Shown here: positions 24,538 to 33,054 of the stretch, in pieces | Numbering within the stretch: position 1 is the stretch's first letter | Layout of the letters: each line of letters begins with the position of its first letter | NCBI RefSeq assembly: GCF_011751885.2 | Contig: NZ_CP061771.1 | Span: forward strand, 2,170,001-2,234,000 | Source: Salinibacterium sp. ZJ450 | GTDB lineage: Bacteria > Actinomycetota > Actinomycetes > Actinomycetales > Microbacteriaceae | DNA length: 64,000 nt | Direction of reading: 5' to 3' | The notes under the pieces: model-generated | Database searches by the model: none | What the model saw: the letters and a program-made list of their open reading frames with translations, nothing else | Told to the model about the DNA's origin: nothing | Position numbers and translations under genes: made by a program

Positions 24538-25323
24538 CACGTACTGCGCGTCGAAGCTGGTTCCGCCCTCGGCGAGGGCCTTGGTCAGCACCATCCGCAC
24601 CTCGGCCAGCAGCAGCGCGGCGCGCGGTCGGCTGAGGCTCGACGTGGGCTGGTCGTAGTGGATACGGGCCGCCCACAGCGCCTCATCGGCGTAGATGTTG
24701 CCGATGCCGCTGACAAGGGTCTGGTCGAGCATGGCCCGCTTGATGCTGGTGTTGCGGCGCTTCAGCGCGGCGAAGAACCTCGCGTCGTCGAAGGCCGGGT
24801 CCAGTGGGTCGCGGGCGATGTGGGCAACGGCACTCGGTACCGTCGCGGAGTCGGCGCCGAGGCCGCCGGCCGCTCCGTCCGGCGTCGGCAGCAGACTGTC
24901 GATCGCCATCGATCCGAAGATCCGCTGGTCGACGAAGTTCAGGCGGAGCGGGCCGTGGGCGGGATGCTCGATGTCCAGACGGATGCGGGTGAGCCGGTCG
25001 TCGGGCTGGTCGCGGTCGCGAAGCAGCACTTGGCCGCTCATGCCGAGGTGGAGGACGAGGGCTTCGACGGCGGGTTTCGAGACGCTCGCGGGCGCTCCCT
25101 CCTCAACCGGCGAAACCGGCGCGAGCGGCAGCCACAGGAACTTGCCGCGACGCACCGCGCCGAGGATGCTGCGCTCCCGCAGCCGGTCGATGAAGTCCTC
25201 GCTCGGGCCGCGGTGACGGCGCAGGGAGCGCTCGTCATACACCGTGACCGCGTGGATCGCGGCATCCGTCACCGCGGGCGCGAGCCCGGCGCGCACCACC
25301 TCCACCTCGGGAAGTTCTGGCAC
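24385..25323 (-). CDS. mutM: Formamidopyrimidine-DNA glycosylase (Fpg)
   Basis: Bifunctional glycosylase/AP lyase that removes 8-oxoguanine and formamidopyrimidines. The N-terminal catalytic proline and glutamate are P2 and E3 (PELPEVE), K61 lies in RRGKF, and the C-terminal zinc finger uses C285, C288, C305 and C308. The start is GTG, three bases after the rnc stop. At 312 residues it is slightly long: residues about 69-86 (APVSPVEEGAPASVSKPA) are an insertion encoded by the same repeat seen in smc, placed between beta strands before LHLGMSGQ. Actinobacterial smc normally follows mutM directly; here about 13.6 kb intervene. Confidence 0.96.
   Translation of the reverse strand: MPELPEVEVVRAGLAPAVTDAAIHAVTVYDERSLRRHRGPSEDFIDRLRERSILGAVRRGKFLWLPLAPVSPVEEGAPASVSKPAVEALVLHLGMSGQVLLRDRDQPDDRLTRIRLDIEHPAHGPLRLNFVDQRIFGSMAIDSLLPTPDGAAGGLGADSATVPSAVAHIARDPLDPAFDDARFFAALKRRNTSIKRAMLDQTLVSGIGNIYADEALWAARIHYDQPTSSLSRPRAALLLAEVRMVLTKALAEGGTSFDAQYVNVNGASGYFSHSLNAYGQQGNPCPRCGRPIRREQFMNRGSHFCAFCQRVR
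25072..25110. repeat. Intragenic repeat inside mutM
   Basis: The sequence runs GGGTTTCGAGACGCTCG, then a variable GC-rich part, then CTCCTCAACCGGCG. It shares both conserved ends with the smc element at 7905-7945 and is read in the same frame, yielding VEE...SVSKP. The mutM frame is kept open. Confidence 0.75.
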
Positions 25324-25326
25324 GTC

Positions 25327-26043
25327 TCAGCCCGTGACGGTCTGCTGCAGGCGGGTCCACGCGTCAAGCGCCGCGGCCATCTCTGCCTGCTTCTTGCTGG
25401 TGCCGTCGCCGCCGGCGATGGCATCGTCTCCGAGCAGCACCTCGGCGTGGAAGACCTTGGAGTGGTCCGGTCCGGTGTTCGTCACCCGGTAGATCGGAAT
25501 CCCGCGGCCGAGCCGCGCCGCCAGCTCCTGCAGGCTGGTTTTCGGGTCCATGGCGGCGCCGAAGCGGTCGGGGGTCGCCAGAAGCGGCCTGATCAGCCGC
25601 AGCACGAGAGCCGTGGCCTCATCCGGTCCGCGGTCGAGGTAGGCGGCTCCGATGAGCGCCTCGACGGTGTCGGCCAGGATCGACGACTTGTCACGGCCTC
25701 CGGTGAGTTCCTCGCCGCGCCCCAACCGGATGTGCCGGCCGAGGTTGATCGACCTGGCGACCTCGGCGAGGGCGACACTGGAGACGAGGCTGGCCCGGCG
25801 TTTGGCCAGGTCTCCCTCATCAAGCGTCGGGTTCTCGCGGTACAGCATCACCGTGACCGCTTGGCCGAGAATCGAGTCGCCAAGAAACTCCAGGCGCTCG
25901 TTGTGCGTCACGCCACCGTTCTCGTACGCGAACGAACGATGGGTCAGCGCGGTTTCGAGCAGAGCTGGGTCGATCTGCAGCTGCAGCGACGCGGACAAAT
26001 CGGCCCGACTCGGGCCGTCATCAGAAGACGAGGACACGAGCAC
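25327..26043 (-). CDS. rnc: Ribonuclease III
   Basis: Double-strand-specific RNase that processes rRNA precursors, 238 residues. The catalytic signature NERLEFLGD is at 48-56, with the second acidic cluster in DTVEALIGAAYLD. A double-stranded-RNA-binding domain follows from about 165 (SLQELAARLGRGIPIYRV) to the end. The start is GTG at 26043, with another GTG two codons in. It sits in the usual rpmF-rnc-mutM order. Confidence 0.97.
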   Translation of the reverse strand: MLVSSSSDDGPSRADLSASLQLQIDPALLETALTHRSFAYENGGVTHNERLEFLGDSILGQAVTVMLYRENPTLDEGDLAKRRASLVSSVALAEVARSINLGRHIRLGRGEELTGGRDKSSILADTVEALIGAAYLDRGPDEATALVLRLIRPLLATPDRFGAAMDPKTSLQELAARLGRGIPIYRVTNTGPDHSKVFHAEVLLGDDAIAGGDGTSKKQAEMAAALDAWTRLQQTVTG

Positions 26044-26078
26044 GGGCCGATTTCTCGATGGTGTGAGGTGACGTCGGA

Positions 26079-26282
26079 TTAGACGTCAGCGACCTTGCGG
26101 CCCTTGTACTCCATGTACAGGGCGGTGCCTGCGGAGTCCTCAACGACCTTGGCGCGGTGCGGGAGGCTGTAGGTGACCTTGCCGTTTTCGATGGTCTTCA
26201 CCAGCTGCACCGGCGTGGCCTTCCACTGCGACCGGCGCGAGTGGGTGTTGGAGCGTGACTGCTTCCGCTTCGGAACGGCCAT
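26079..26282 (-). CDS. rpmF: 50S ribosomal protein L32
   Basis: Small basic ribosomal protein of 67 residues with the standard start MAVPKRKQSRSNTHSRRSQW. The zinc-binding cysteines of some L32 proteins are absent, so this is the Cys-minus form. It lies four bases after the DUF177 gene, as is typical of actinobacteria. Confidence 0.97.
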   Translation of the reverse strand: MAVPKRKQSRSNTHSRRSQWKATPVQLVKTIENGKVTYSLPHRAKVVEDSAGTALYMEYKGRKVADV

Positions 26283-26285
26283 TAC

Positions 26286-26852
26286 TTATCTCTTCTCTCT
26301 ATCGGCGCTGTTTCCAGCGCCTTCGTCTTCGGATGCGGCTGCCTGAAAGCCTTGGAGCGCAGACCATCTCGGGTCGAGCACCTCGCGGGGTTTCCTGTCC
26401 GGATCATCAGCCAGGCGCTCCCCCGTTGCCGGGTCGAGTCCTGGGCAGTCCGGCCGGCAGACCGGCTGGAACGGCAGTGACAGCACTACCGCATCCCTGA
26501 CTACCGGTTCAAGATCCACGTGGTCATCGTGAACCGTGTAGTCAAAAGCTTCGTCGAAAGAATACGCGAAAAGCTCTTGGAATTCGACTTGGACAGGCAG
26601 TTCGATGTCAATCAGGCAGCGCACGCACTGTCCGGTGGCCACCGTATCGACCTCTGTGGAGACCAGGATGCCGTCGTGCAGGCCCTCCAGGCGCACCTCA
26701 AGCTCGACATTTGTGCCCTCTTTCACCGACACGATTCCGTCGCCGAGCTGCTCCGGCGCGGGAATGGAAATGTGGTGCTCACGCAACAGCCCCGGACGGT
26801 GCATGATGTCGTGCACCGCCAAGGTGTAAGGAGTGTTCTTGAACGCAGGCAT
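26286..26852 (-). CDS. DUF177 (YceD) family protein
   Basis: YceD/DUF177 protein of 188 residues, found beside rpmF across bacteria and linked in plants and E. coli to 23S rRNA accumulation. Four cysteines in two pairs (CVRC near the middle and CRPDC in the C-terminal third) suggest a metal site. The start is the ATG at 26852. The role in ribosome biogenesis is inferred from the family and the neighbouring rpmF. Confidence 0.93.
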   Translation of the reverse strand: MPAFKNTPYTLAVHDIMHRPGLLREHHISIPAPEQLGDGIVSVKEGTNVELEVRLEGLHDGILVSTEVDTVATGQCVRCLIDIELPVQVEFQELFAYSFDEAFDYTVHDDHVDLEPVVRDAVVLSLPFQPVCRPDCPGLDPATGERLADDPDRKPREVLDPRWSALQGFQAAASEDEGAGNSADREKR

Positions 26853-26863
26853 AGCGCTCTATT

Positions 26864-28207
26864 CTACCGGATCAGTGAGTTCTCCACGGTTGTGAACGCC
26901 TGGTCGTAGATGTCGAGCGCTCTGGCCACCTCGTTGGCGGTGACCACGCAGGGCGGAACGACGTGGATGCGGTTGTCCGCGGTGAACGGCAGCAGCCCGC
27001 GCGAGAGCAGTTCCTTCTTCAGCGAACCGATCACCGCGCCGGACACCGGTACCCGCGTGTCGAGGTCGTCGACCAGGTCAAGCGCCCAGAACACCCCGCT
27101 GCCGCGAACGTCACCGATCAGCGAATGCGCGTCCATCAGCGCGGCAAGCCCCGGCCCCAGATGCTCCTCGCCGATCATCCGGGCGTTCTCGATGATGCTC
27201 TCGTCCTGCATCGCGTCGATCGCCCCGACGATCGAGGCCATGGCGAGCGGATGTCCCGAATAGGTGAGTCCGCCGGGGAAAACCTGGTTGGTGAATACGT
27301 CCGCGATTGCCGGCGAGATCGCCACGCCACCGGCCGGCACGTAGCCGGAGTTGACGCCCTTCGCGAAGGTGACCAGGTCGGGCACCACATCGAACGCGTG
27401 GAACGCGAACCACTCCCCGGTTCGGCCGAAGCCCACCATCACCTCGTCGAGGATCAGCACGATGCCGTACTTGTCGGCGAGCGCCCGAACCCCCGGCAGG
27501 TATCCCGGCGGCGGAACGATCACGCCGGCGGTGCCGGGGATGGTCTCGATGAGCAGCGCCGCGATCGAGTCCGCGCCCTCCGCCTGGATCACCCGTTCCA
27601 GGTGGTGCAGGGCGCGCTCGGTCTCTTGCGCGGGCGAGACCGACCAGAACTCCGACCGGTACGGGAACGGGCCGAAGAAGTGCACGTGGCCGCGCGCGTA
27701 CTCGTTGGGCACCCGCCGCCAGTCGCCGGTGGCCACGATCGCCGCGCCGGTGTTGCCGTGGTAGCTGCGGTACATGCTGAGCACCTTGTCGCGGCCGGTG
27801 GCGATCCGCGCCATCCGCATCGCGTTCTCGTTGGCGTCCGCCCCGCCGTTGGTGAAGAAGATCTTGCTGAAGTTGCCGCCGAGCTTGTCGAGGATGCGAC
27901 TGGCGGCCTCTCCGCGCGTGCGGTTGGCATGGGCCGGCGCGACGGTTGCCAGCACGTCGGCTTGCCGCTTGATGGCGTCGATGACCGCCGGATGCTGGTG
28001 GCCGATGTTCGTGTTGACGAGCTGGCTGGAGAAGTCGAGGTACTCCTTGCCGTCGAAGTCCCAGACCACGGAGCCCTTGCCCCCGGCGATGACCATGGGG
28101 TTCAACGCGCCCTGCGCCGACCAGGAATGGAACACGTGCGAGCGGTCGAGGTCGAACGCGCGTTCGCCATCCGCGCGGCTCACGGTCGAGAAGTCGAAAT
28201 CGGTCAT
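26864..28207 (-). CDS. Class III aminotransferase, probable beta-alanine transaminase
   Basis: PLP-dependent fold-type I aminotransferase of 447 residues. Landmarks are the cofactor phosphate loop TNGGADANENA, the PLP aspartate segment DEVMVGFGRTG (about 254-264) and Schiff-base K283 in TFAKGVN. The start at ATG 28207 has GGAG five bases upstream. It is the last gene of the pyrimidine-catabolism operon, whose hydrolytic steps end in beta-alanine, so transamination of beta-alanine (or 3-aminoisobutyrate) to malonate semialdehyde is the likely reaction. The substrate assignment is inference from context; other omega-amino acids are possible. Confidence 0.85.
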   Translation of the reverse strand: MTDFDFSTVSRADGERAFDLDRSHVFHSWSAQGALNPMVIAGGKGSVVWDFDGKEYLDFSSQLVNTNIGHQHPAVIDAIKRQADVLATVAPAHANRTRGEAASRILDKLGGNFSKIFFTNGGADANENAMRMARIATGRDKVLSMYRSYHGNTGAAIVATGDWRRVPNEYARGHVHFFGPFPYRSEFWSVSPAQETERALHHLERVIQAEGADSIAALLIETIPGTAGVIVPPPGYLPGVRALADKYGIVLILDEVMVGFGRTGEWFAFHAFDVVPDLVTFAKGVNSGYVPAGGVAISPAIADVFTNQVFPGGLTYSGHPLAMASIVGAIDAMQDESIIENARMIGEEHLGPGLAALMDAHSLIGDVRGSGVFWALDLVDDLDTRVPVSGAVIGSLKKELLSRGLLPFTADNRIHVVPPCVVTANEVARALDIYDQAFTTVENSLIR

Positions 28208-28257
28208 GAACACTCCAGTCGTGCAGCCAATCCGGGTACCCCCGCGGGGGCGCCGGT

Positions 28258-28291
28258 GCCCCCGGGAACACCATACGGTCTTCCCGGGGGC
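28258..28291 (-). terminator. Hairpin between binding-protein gene and aminotransferase gene
   Basis: GCCCCCGGGAA (28258-28268) pairs perfectly with TTCCCGGGGGC (28281-28291) around a 12-base loop, and a second GC palindrome (CCCCCGCGGGGG) lies nearby. No U tract follows. It may attenuate transcription into, or protect mRNA upstream of, the aminotransferase gene. Confidence 0.5.
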
Positions 28292-28319
28292 CTATGCGTG
28301 ATTCGGTTAGTTGGTGCGG

Positions 28320-29468
28320 TTAGTTGCCGCCCTCTTCGAGGGTGACCTCGATGGGGCTGAAGTTCTCCCCGGTCAGGTCGATGTCCTCTCCCTCGAGCGC
28401 GTCCAGGGCCTGCTGGATGTAGTCGTTCGTGTAGGCGGTGGCGGGCGGCTCCTCGGTGATCAGGCTGGCGCCGGTCTCGTTCACCGCGCTGAGCGCCGCA
28501 GCGACCGTGGCATCCCACGCCGCCTGATCGATCACGCCGATGCCGTCCGGTGACGGCCAGATGAGCTTGTTGGTCTCATTAACCATCCACAGTTCGTGGC
28601 TCGGTCCCCAGCCGGATCCGGCCGCGATAGTGATGTCGGCCGCTTCCTGCGGGTTCTCTGCCGCGTAGGCCCAGCCCTTGATCACGGCCTTCAGGAAGGC
28701 CACCGTGGTGTCCTGGTACTCCTGGTCGCTGTCCAGCCGCTCGGTGTCGGCCCAGATGGCGTCCTGCAGCATCGCGCCGACGGTGTCCTGGTAGCTGATC
28801 ACGTTGAAGTCCTCCGGCTGATACAGCTCTCCGGTGTCGGGGTTCGGTGTCTCCAGCAGCTGGGCGTATTCGTTGTAGGTCATCGCCTGCGCGGCGTCGA
28901 TGTCGCCCTGCAGGAAGGCATTCATGTTGAAGTCCTGGGTGATGATCTCCACGGTCGTGGCGTCGAGCCCTTCCGCGGCCATTGCCGCGAAGATCTCCCA
29001 CTCGTTGCCGAAGCCCCAGGAGCCGATCTTCCTGCCCTCGAAGTCCGCCACGGACTCGATACCGGAGTCAGCCCAGGAGACCTGCAGGGTTCCCGACTTC
29101 TGGAAGATCTGCGCGATGTTGGTGACGTTCGCGCCGGCCTCGATCGATCCGAGCACCTTGGGCACCCAGGCGATGGCGTAGTCGACGTCGCCGTTGGCGA
29201 GGGCGTCCTGCGGCACGATGTCACCGCCGGACGGGATGATCTCGACATCCAGTCCCTCGTCCTCGAAGAAGCCCTGCTCCTGAGCGGCGAAGTAGCCGGC
29301 GAACTGGCCCTGCGGCAGCCACTGCAGCTGCAGCTTGACCTCGGTGAGTTCGCCGTTGGTGCCCTCTGTGGTGGGTTCGTCTGCGGTGGGCGAACATGCC
29401 GAGAGGATGAGCGCCGCGGTGAGAGCTGCGACGCCGAGTGTCGCAATGCGACGTGTGCTGTGTTTCAT
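28320..29468 (-). CDS. ABC transporter substrate-binding lipoprotein, NMT1/THI5-like
   Basis: Extracellular solute-binding lipoprotein of 382 residues. The signal peptide ends in the lipobox LSAC (Cys about 25). The mature part shows the NMT1/THI5-like start VKLQLQWLPQGQFAGYFAAQEQGFFEDEGLDVEI, a fold used for hydroxymethylpyrimidine, riboflavin, taurine and aliphatic sulfonates. Within an operon of pyrimidine hydrolases, a pyrimidine or hydantoin ligand is the best guess. It precedes two permeases and one ATPase of the same importer. Confidence 0.87.
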   Translation of the reverse strand: MKHSTRRIATLGVAALTAALILSACSPTADEPTTEGTNGELTEVKLQLQWLPQGQFAGYFAAQEQGFFEDEGLDVEIIPSGGDIVPQDALANGDVDYAIAWVPKVLGSIEAGANVTNIAQIFQKSGTLQVSWADSGIESVADFEGRKIGSWGFGNEWEIFAAMAAEGLDATTVEIITQDFNMNAFLQGDIDAAQAMTYNEYAQLLETPNPDTGELYQPEDFNVISYQDTVGAMLQDAIWADTERLDSDQEYQDTTVAFLKAVIKGWAYAAENPQEAADITIAAGSGWGPSHELWMVNETNKLIWPSPDGIGVIDQAAWDATVAAALSAVNETGASLITEEPPATAYTNDYIQQALDALEGEDIDLTGENFSPIEVTLEEGGN

Positions 29469-29523
29469 GGTCCATCCTGTCTGTGATGTGAGGTGGAGCA
29501 GTGGTGTGTGGGTGGAGGGCGGG

Positions 29524-30297
29524 TCAGCCTCGTCGCTTCATGACGAGACGTTCGAGGGCGAGCGTGATCAGGTAGAAGGCGAGTCCGAGCACGATGCCGG
29601 CGACCACGTACGCCCAGGCGCGCGGGTACGCGCTGGACGCCGCCGAGGTCGAGATCAGGCCGCCGAGCCCGCCGCGCGGACCGCCAAAGTACTCGGCGAC
29701 GAGTGCCGAGATCACCGCGAGTGAGGAAGCGATGCGGATGCCGGTGAAGACGAAGGGTGTGGCCGTCGGAAGGGTGACCGTGCGCATGATCTGCGCCCGA
29801 TTGGCGGCATATGACCGCATCAGATCGCGGTGCACCGGCAGGGTCTGCCGCAGGCCACGCAGGGTGTTGATGAACACCGGCACGAACGAGGCGAGGCCGG
29901 CGATCACCTGCCGGCCGGTCTGCGAGTCGGCGCCGAACATCGTGTTCAGTACCGGCGCGAGCGCCACGATCGGGATCACGGCGAGCGCGGCGACCACCGG
30001 CGCGCTCATGTAGTCGATCACCCGGGTGAGTGAGGCGAGCAGGGCGAACAGGATACCGAGCACCGACCCGACGATCAGCCCGAGCAGCGCATTCAGCCCC
30101 GTCACTGCGGCGGCGCTCAGCATCGATGGCCAGAATTCGACGATTTGGTCGATGATCGACGCCGGGCTCGGCAGCAGGTAGTCGTCGACACCGCCGACGC
30201 TCACGAGCAGCTGCCAGATGCCGAGCACCAGCGCGCCGGCCGCGACCGGGGCGATGATCCTGGTCGTGTTCTCGGCACGGGGGCTGAGGGTGCGCAT
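29524..30297 (-). CDS. ABC transporter permease (SsuC/TauC type)
   Basis: Integral membrane permease of 257 residues with about six helices and the cytoplasmic EAA-like loop LMRSYAANRAQIMRTVTLPTATP (about 165-187) that contacts the ATPase. Its ATG overlaps the ATPase stop as TGATG. It forms one half of a two-permease importer with the protein encoded at 31100-32032. Confidence 0.88.
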   Translation of the reverse strand: MRTLSPRAENTTRIIAPVAAGALVLGIWQLLVSVGGVDDYLLPSPASIIDQIVEFWPSMLSAAAVTGLNALLGLIVGSVLGILFALLASLTRVIDYMSAPVVAALAVIPIVALAPVLNTMFGADSQTGRQVIAGLASFVPVFINTLRGLRQTLPVHRDLMRSYAANRAQIMRTVTLPTATPFVFTGIRIASSLAVISALVAEYFGGPRGGLGGLISTSAASSAYPRAWAYVVAGIVLGLAFYLITLALERLVMKRRG

Positions 30298-31103
30298 CAG
30301 CGGGTCTCCACCCCGCGCGGGCCGGTCTGCACCGGCGATCCCTGATGTAGCGCCTCGCGCACCGCGGTGACCATGTCGAAGAAGGCCTGCTCCTCGCGCA
30401 GGCCCTCGGTGCGGGCTGCTCCCAGCCGCATCGGGATAATCTCCTGGATCCGCCCGGGCCGTGGCGACATCACCACAACCCGGTCGGAGAGAAACGCCGC
30501 CTCCGGGATGGAGTGGGTGACGAACACCACCGCCGCCTTGGTCTCGGCGCAGATACGCACGAGTTCGGCCTGCATCCGTTCCCTGGTCATCTCGTCGAGC
30601 GCGCCGAATGGCTCGTCCATCAGCAGCAGGCTCGGCTTCTCGGCGAGTGAGCGGGCGATCGCCACGCGCTGCTGCATTCCGCCCGAGAGCTGGTCGGGGT
30701 ACCGGTCGGCAAAGTCGGAGAGCCCGACGAGCTCAATCAATTCGGCCACGCGTTCCTTGCGCTGCCGGGCGCCGACCCCGTGCAAGGTCAGCGGCAGCTC
30801 GATGTTTCCGGCCACGGTGCGCCACGGCAGCAGGCCCGCCTGCTGGAACGCGATGCCGTAGTCCTGATCGCGCCTGGCCTGGCTGGCGTTCTTGCCGAAC
30901 ACCTGCACGCTGCCGCTCGTCGGTGTGTCCAGGTCGGCAATCAGCCGCATCAGCGTCGACTTGCCGCAGCCGGATGGGCCGATCAGTGACACGAACTCGC
31001 CGGCGGCCACGGTCAGGTTGATCTCCTGCAGCGCCGACACCTGCCCCGACCGAGTCTCGAACGTCTTGTCGACCCCGGTGATAGTGACTGCTTCGGTTGT
31101 CAC
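30297..31103 (-). CDS. ABC transporter ATP-binding protein (SsuB/TauB type)
   Basis: ABC ATPase of 268 residues. Walker A is GPSGCGKST (about 42-50), the signature is LSGGMQQR, Walker B is LLLMDEPFGALD, and the switch His is in VTHSIPEA. The start is the GTG at 31103, which overlaps the preceding permease stop as GTGA; a longer upstream frame is a shadow of that permease. It energises the NMT1-type importer of this operon. Confidence 0.9.
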   Translation of the reverse strand: MTTEAVTITGVDKTFETRSGQVSALQEINLTVAAGEFVSLIGPSGCGKSTLMRLIADLDTPTSGSVQVFGKNASQARRDQDYGIAFQQAGLLPWRTVAGNIELPLTLHGVGARQRKERVAELIELVGLSDFADRYPDQLSGGMQQRVAIARSLAEKPSLLLMDEPFGALDEMTRERMQAELVRICAETKAAVVFVTHSIPEAAFLSDRVVVMSPRPGRIQEIIPMRLGAARTEGLREEQAFFDMVTAVREALHQGSPVQTGPRGVETR

Positions 31104-32032
31104 GTGTTGACCTCTACTCGTCGATAGTCCTTGAGTACAGCGCCGAGGATGGCGATCGAACCGGCGGCGACGAGACCGAGCACGATCGATCCGAAGATCG
31201 GACCCCATGCCTTTTCGGGGTCGCCGCTGGCCTGCCCGGCGTACTGGATGAGGATGCGGCCGATGCCGCCCTGCAGCCCGGTTGAGACCTCGGCGACCAC
31301 AGCGCCGATGACCGCGTTGGCGGCGGCCAGCCGGAGCGCGGGAAGCAGGTAGGGCACCGCGGCTGGGAAGCGCAGCCAGATGAGGGTCCTCCACCAGCCG
31401 GTGGCGTAGCTGTGCATCAGGTCGACGTGGATGGCATCCGGCGACTGCAGGCCCTTCAAGGCGCCGACGGCGACCGGGAAGAACGCCAGGTATGACGCGA
31501 TCAGGGCGACGGACATCCAGTCCTGCCATTCGAACGCGCCGATCTCGACCCTGGATCCCCAGCTGCGCACCACGGGCGCGAACGCGATGAGCGGGATGGT
31601 CTGGCTGAGCACGATCCAGGGCAGCAGTCCCCACTCGGCGATCCGCCAGCGCTGCATCACCAGCGCCAGCCCGATGCCGACGGCCACCGCCACCAGCCAG
31701 CCGACCGCGGCGATGCCGAGGGTGACCAGGGCGGCCTGGGCCACCACGACCCAGAGGGGTAGTGCGTCGGCCGACCGGGTCACCGGTTCGCCGAGCCGCG
31801 CCAGCATGTCCCAGACGTGTGGCATGGCGAGGTCGCTGGTGCGCGGCAGCACTCGGGTGTCGCCGATCACCACCCCGTCGGGCGGGCCGAGCAGCTTGTA
31901 CAGTTCCCACACCGCGACGAGCGTGAGGATGCCGAGCGCACCGAACCCCCACGCGGCGAGCAGCCGCCTGGGCGATCTCCGCCGCCTGAGTGCCGGTGGA
32001 ATGGGCGCGAGCGCCGGTTGAACGTCTGTCAT
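31100..32032 (-). CDS. ABC transporter permease
   Basis: Second permease of the importer, 310 residues, with a basic N-terminal tail (RRRRSPRR) before the first helix at about 26-45. The EAA-like loop is VDLMHSYATGWWRTLIWLRFPAAVPYL. The ATG overlaps the upstream LLM stop as ATGA. Two different permeases with one ATPase imply a heterodimeric channel. Confidence 0.87.
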   Translation of the reverse strand: MTDVQPALAPIPPALRRRRSPRRLLAAWGFGALGILTLVAVWELYKLLGPPDGVVIGDTRVLPRTSDLAMPHVWDMLARLGEPVTRSADALPLWVVVAQAALVTLGIAAVGWLVAVAVGIGLALVMQRWRIAEWGLLPWIVLSQTIPLIAFAPVVRSWGSRVEIGAFEWQDWMSVALIASYLAFFPVAVGALKGLQSPDAIHVDLMHSYATGWWRTLIWLRFPAAVPYLLPALRLAAANAVIGAVVAEVSTGLQGGIGRILIQYAGQASGDPEKAWGPIFGSIVLGLVAAGSIAILGAVLKDYRRVEVNT

Positions 32033-33045
32033 ACCTTGGCCACGATGTGTTCTCTGAGCGTGGGGATCACGGTTTCGCCGTAGACCCGCAGTGTCTCCTC
32101 TTTATTGTCATGCTGCAGGTACCCGGCGAAGTGGTCGACGCCGATGTCTTTCAGCGCCTTCAGCTTGTCGATGTGCTGCTCGGCGGTGCCCAGCACGCAG
32201 AACCGGTCGACGATCTCGTCTGGCACGAACTGGGTATGCACGTTCCCGGCCTGCCCGTGCTCGTTGTAGTCGTAGTCCTGACGGCCCTTGATGTAGTCGG
32301 TCAGCGCGTCCGGAACGGCTCCATGTTCGCCGTACTTCGCCACGATGTCGGCGACGTGGTTGCCCACCATTCCGCCGAACCAGCGGGTCTGGTCGCGCAT
32401 GTGCGGCAGGTCGTCGCCGATGTAGAACGGGGCCGCCACACAGAATTTCACCGACATCGGGTCGCGGCCCGCGGCGTCCGCGGCATCCCGAACCGTCTTG
32501 ATCATCCAACTGGCGATGTCGAGGTCGGCCAGCTGCAGGATGAAGCCGTCGCCCACCTCCCCGGCCAGTTTCAGCGCCAGCGGCCCGTACGCCGCCACCC
32601 AGATATCCAGCTGTGAGCCGCGGCTCCACGGGAACTGCAGGGTCGAGCCGTGGTACTCGACCGGTCTGCTGTTTGCGAGTTCCCTGATGACGTGGATCGA
32701 TTCGCGCAGGGTCTTCAGCGTGGTGGGCTCGCCGCCGGTGACCCGCACCGCGGAGTCTCCGCGGCCGATGCCGCAGATGGTGCGGTTGCCGTACATGTCG
32801 TTGAGGGTGGCGTACAGCGACGCGGTGACCGTCCAGTCGCGGGTGGCCGGGTTGGTGACCATGGGTCCCACCGTGATCCGGGTGGTCTCGGCCAGGATGC
32901 GGCTGTAGATCACGTACGGCTCCTGCCAGAGCAGGTGCGAGTCGAACGTCCAGGCGTGGGTGAACCCGAACTGCTCGGCGAGTTTCGCCAGGTGCACCGT
33001 GCGGGAGGCGGGCGGGTTGGTCTGTAGTACTACTCCGAAGTCCAT
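32029..33045 (-). CDS. LLM-class F420-dependent oxidoreductase, TIGR03842-like
   Basis: Luciferase-like TIM-barrel enzyme of 338 residues starting MDFGVVLQTNPPASRTVHLAKLAE. It resembles the TIGR03842 group, which from memory is assigned to coenzyme F420 and recurs next to hydantoinase-type genes. It lies 9 bp after dihydropyrimidinase and overlaps the permease gene, so it is firmly in the operon. No canonical dihydropyrimidine dehydrogenase gene is visible here, so this enzyme is a candidate for the redox step between uracil/thymine and their 5,6-dihydro forms. That role is inference; a ring-substituent oxidation is also possible. Confidence 0.82.
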   Translation of the reverse strand: MDFGVVLQTNPPASRTVHLAKLAEQFGFTHAWTFDSHLLWQEPYVIYSRILAETTRITVGPMVTNPATRDWTVTASLYATLNDMYGNRTICGIGRGDSAVRVTGGEPTTLKTLRESIHVIRELANSRPVEYHGSTLQFPWSRGSQLDIWVAAYGPLALKLAGEVGDGFILQLADLDIASWMIKTVRDAADAAGRDPMSVKFCVAAPFYIGDDLPHMRDQTRWFGGMVGNHVADIVAKYGEHGAVPDALTDYIKGRQDYDYNEHGQAGNVHTQFVPDEIVDRFCVLGTAEQHIDKLKALKDIGVDHFAGYLQHDNKEETLRVYGETVIPTLREHIVAKV

Positions 33046-33054
33046 GGCGCTCCC

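Noticed and set aside
30297-31952. Apparent 551-residue ATPase with a long N-terminal extension
   Set aside because: The extension is a shadow frame of the upstream permease. A GTG at 31103 overlapping that permease's stop gives a normal 268-residue ATPase.
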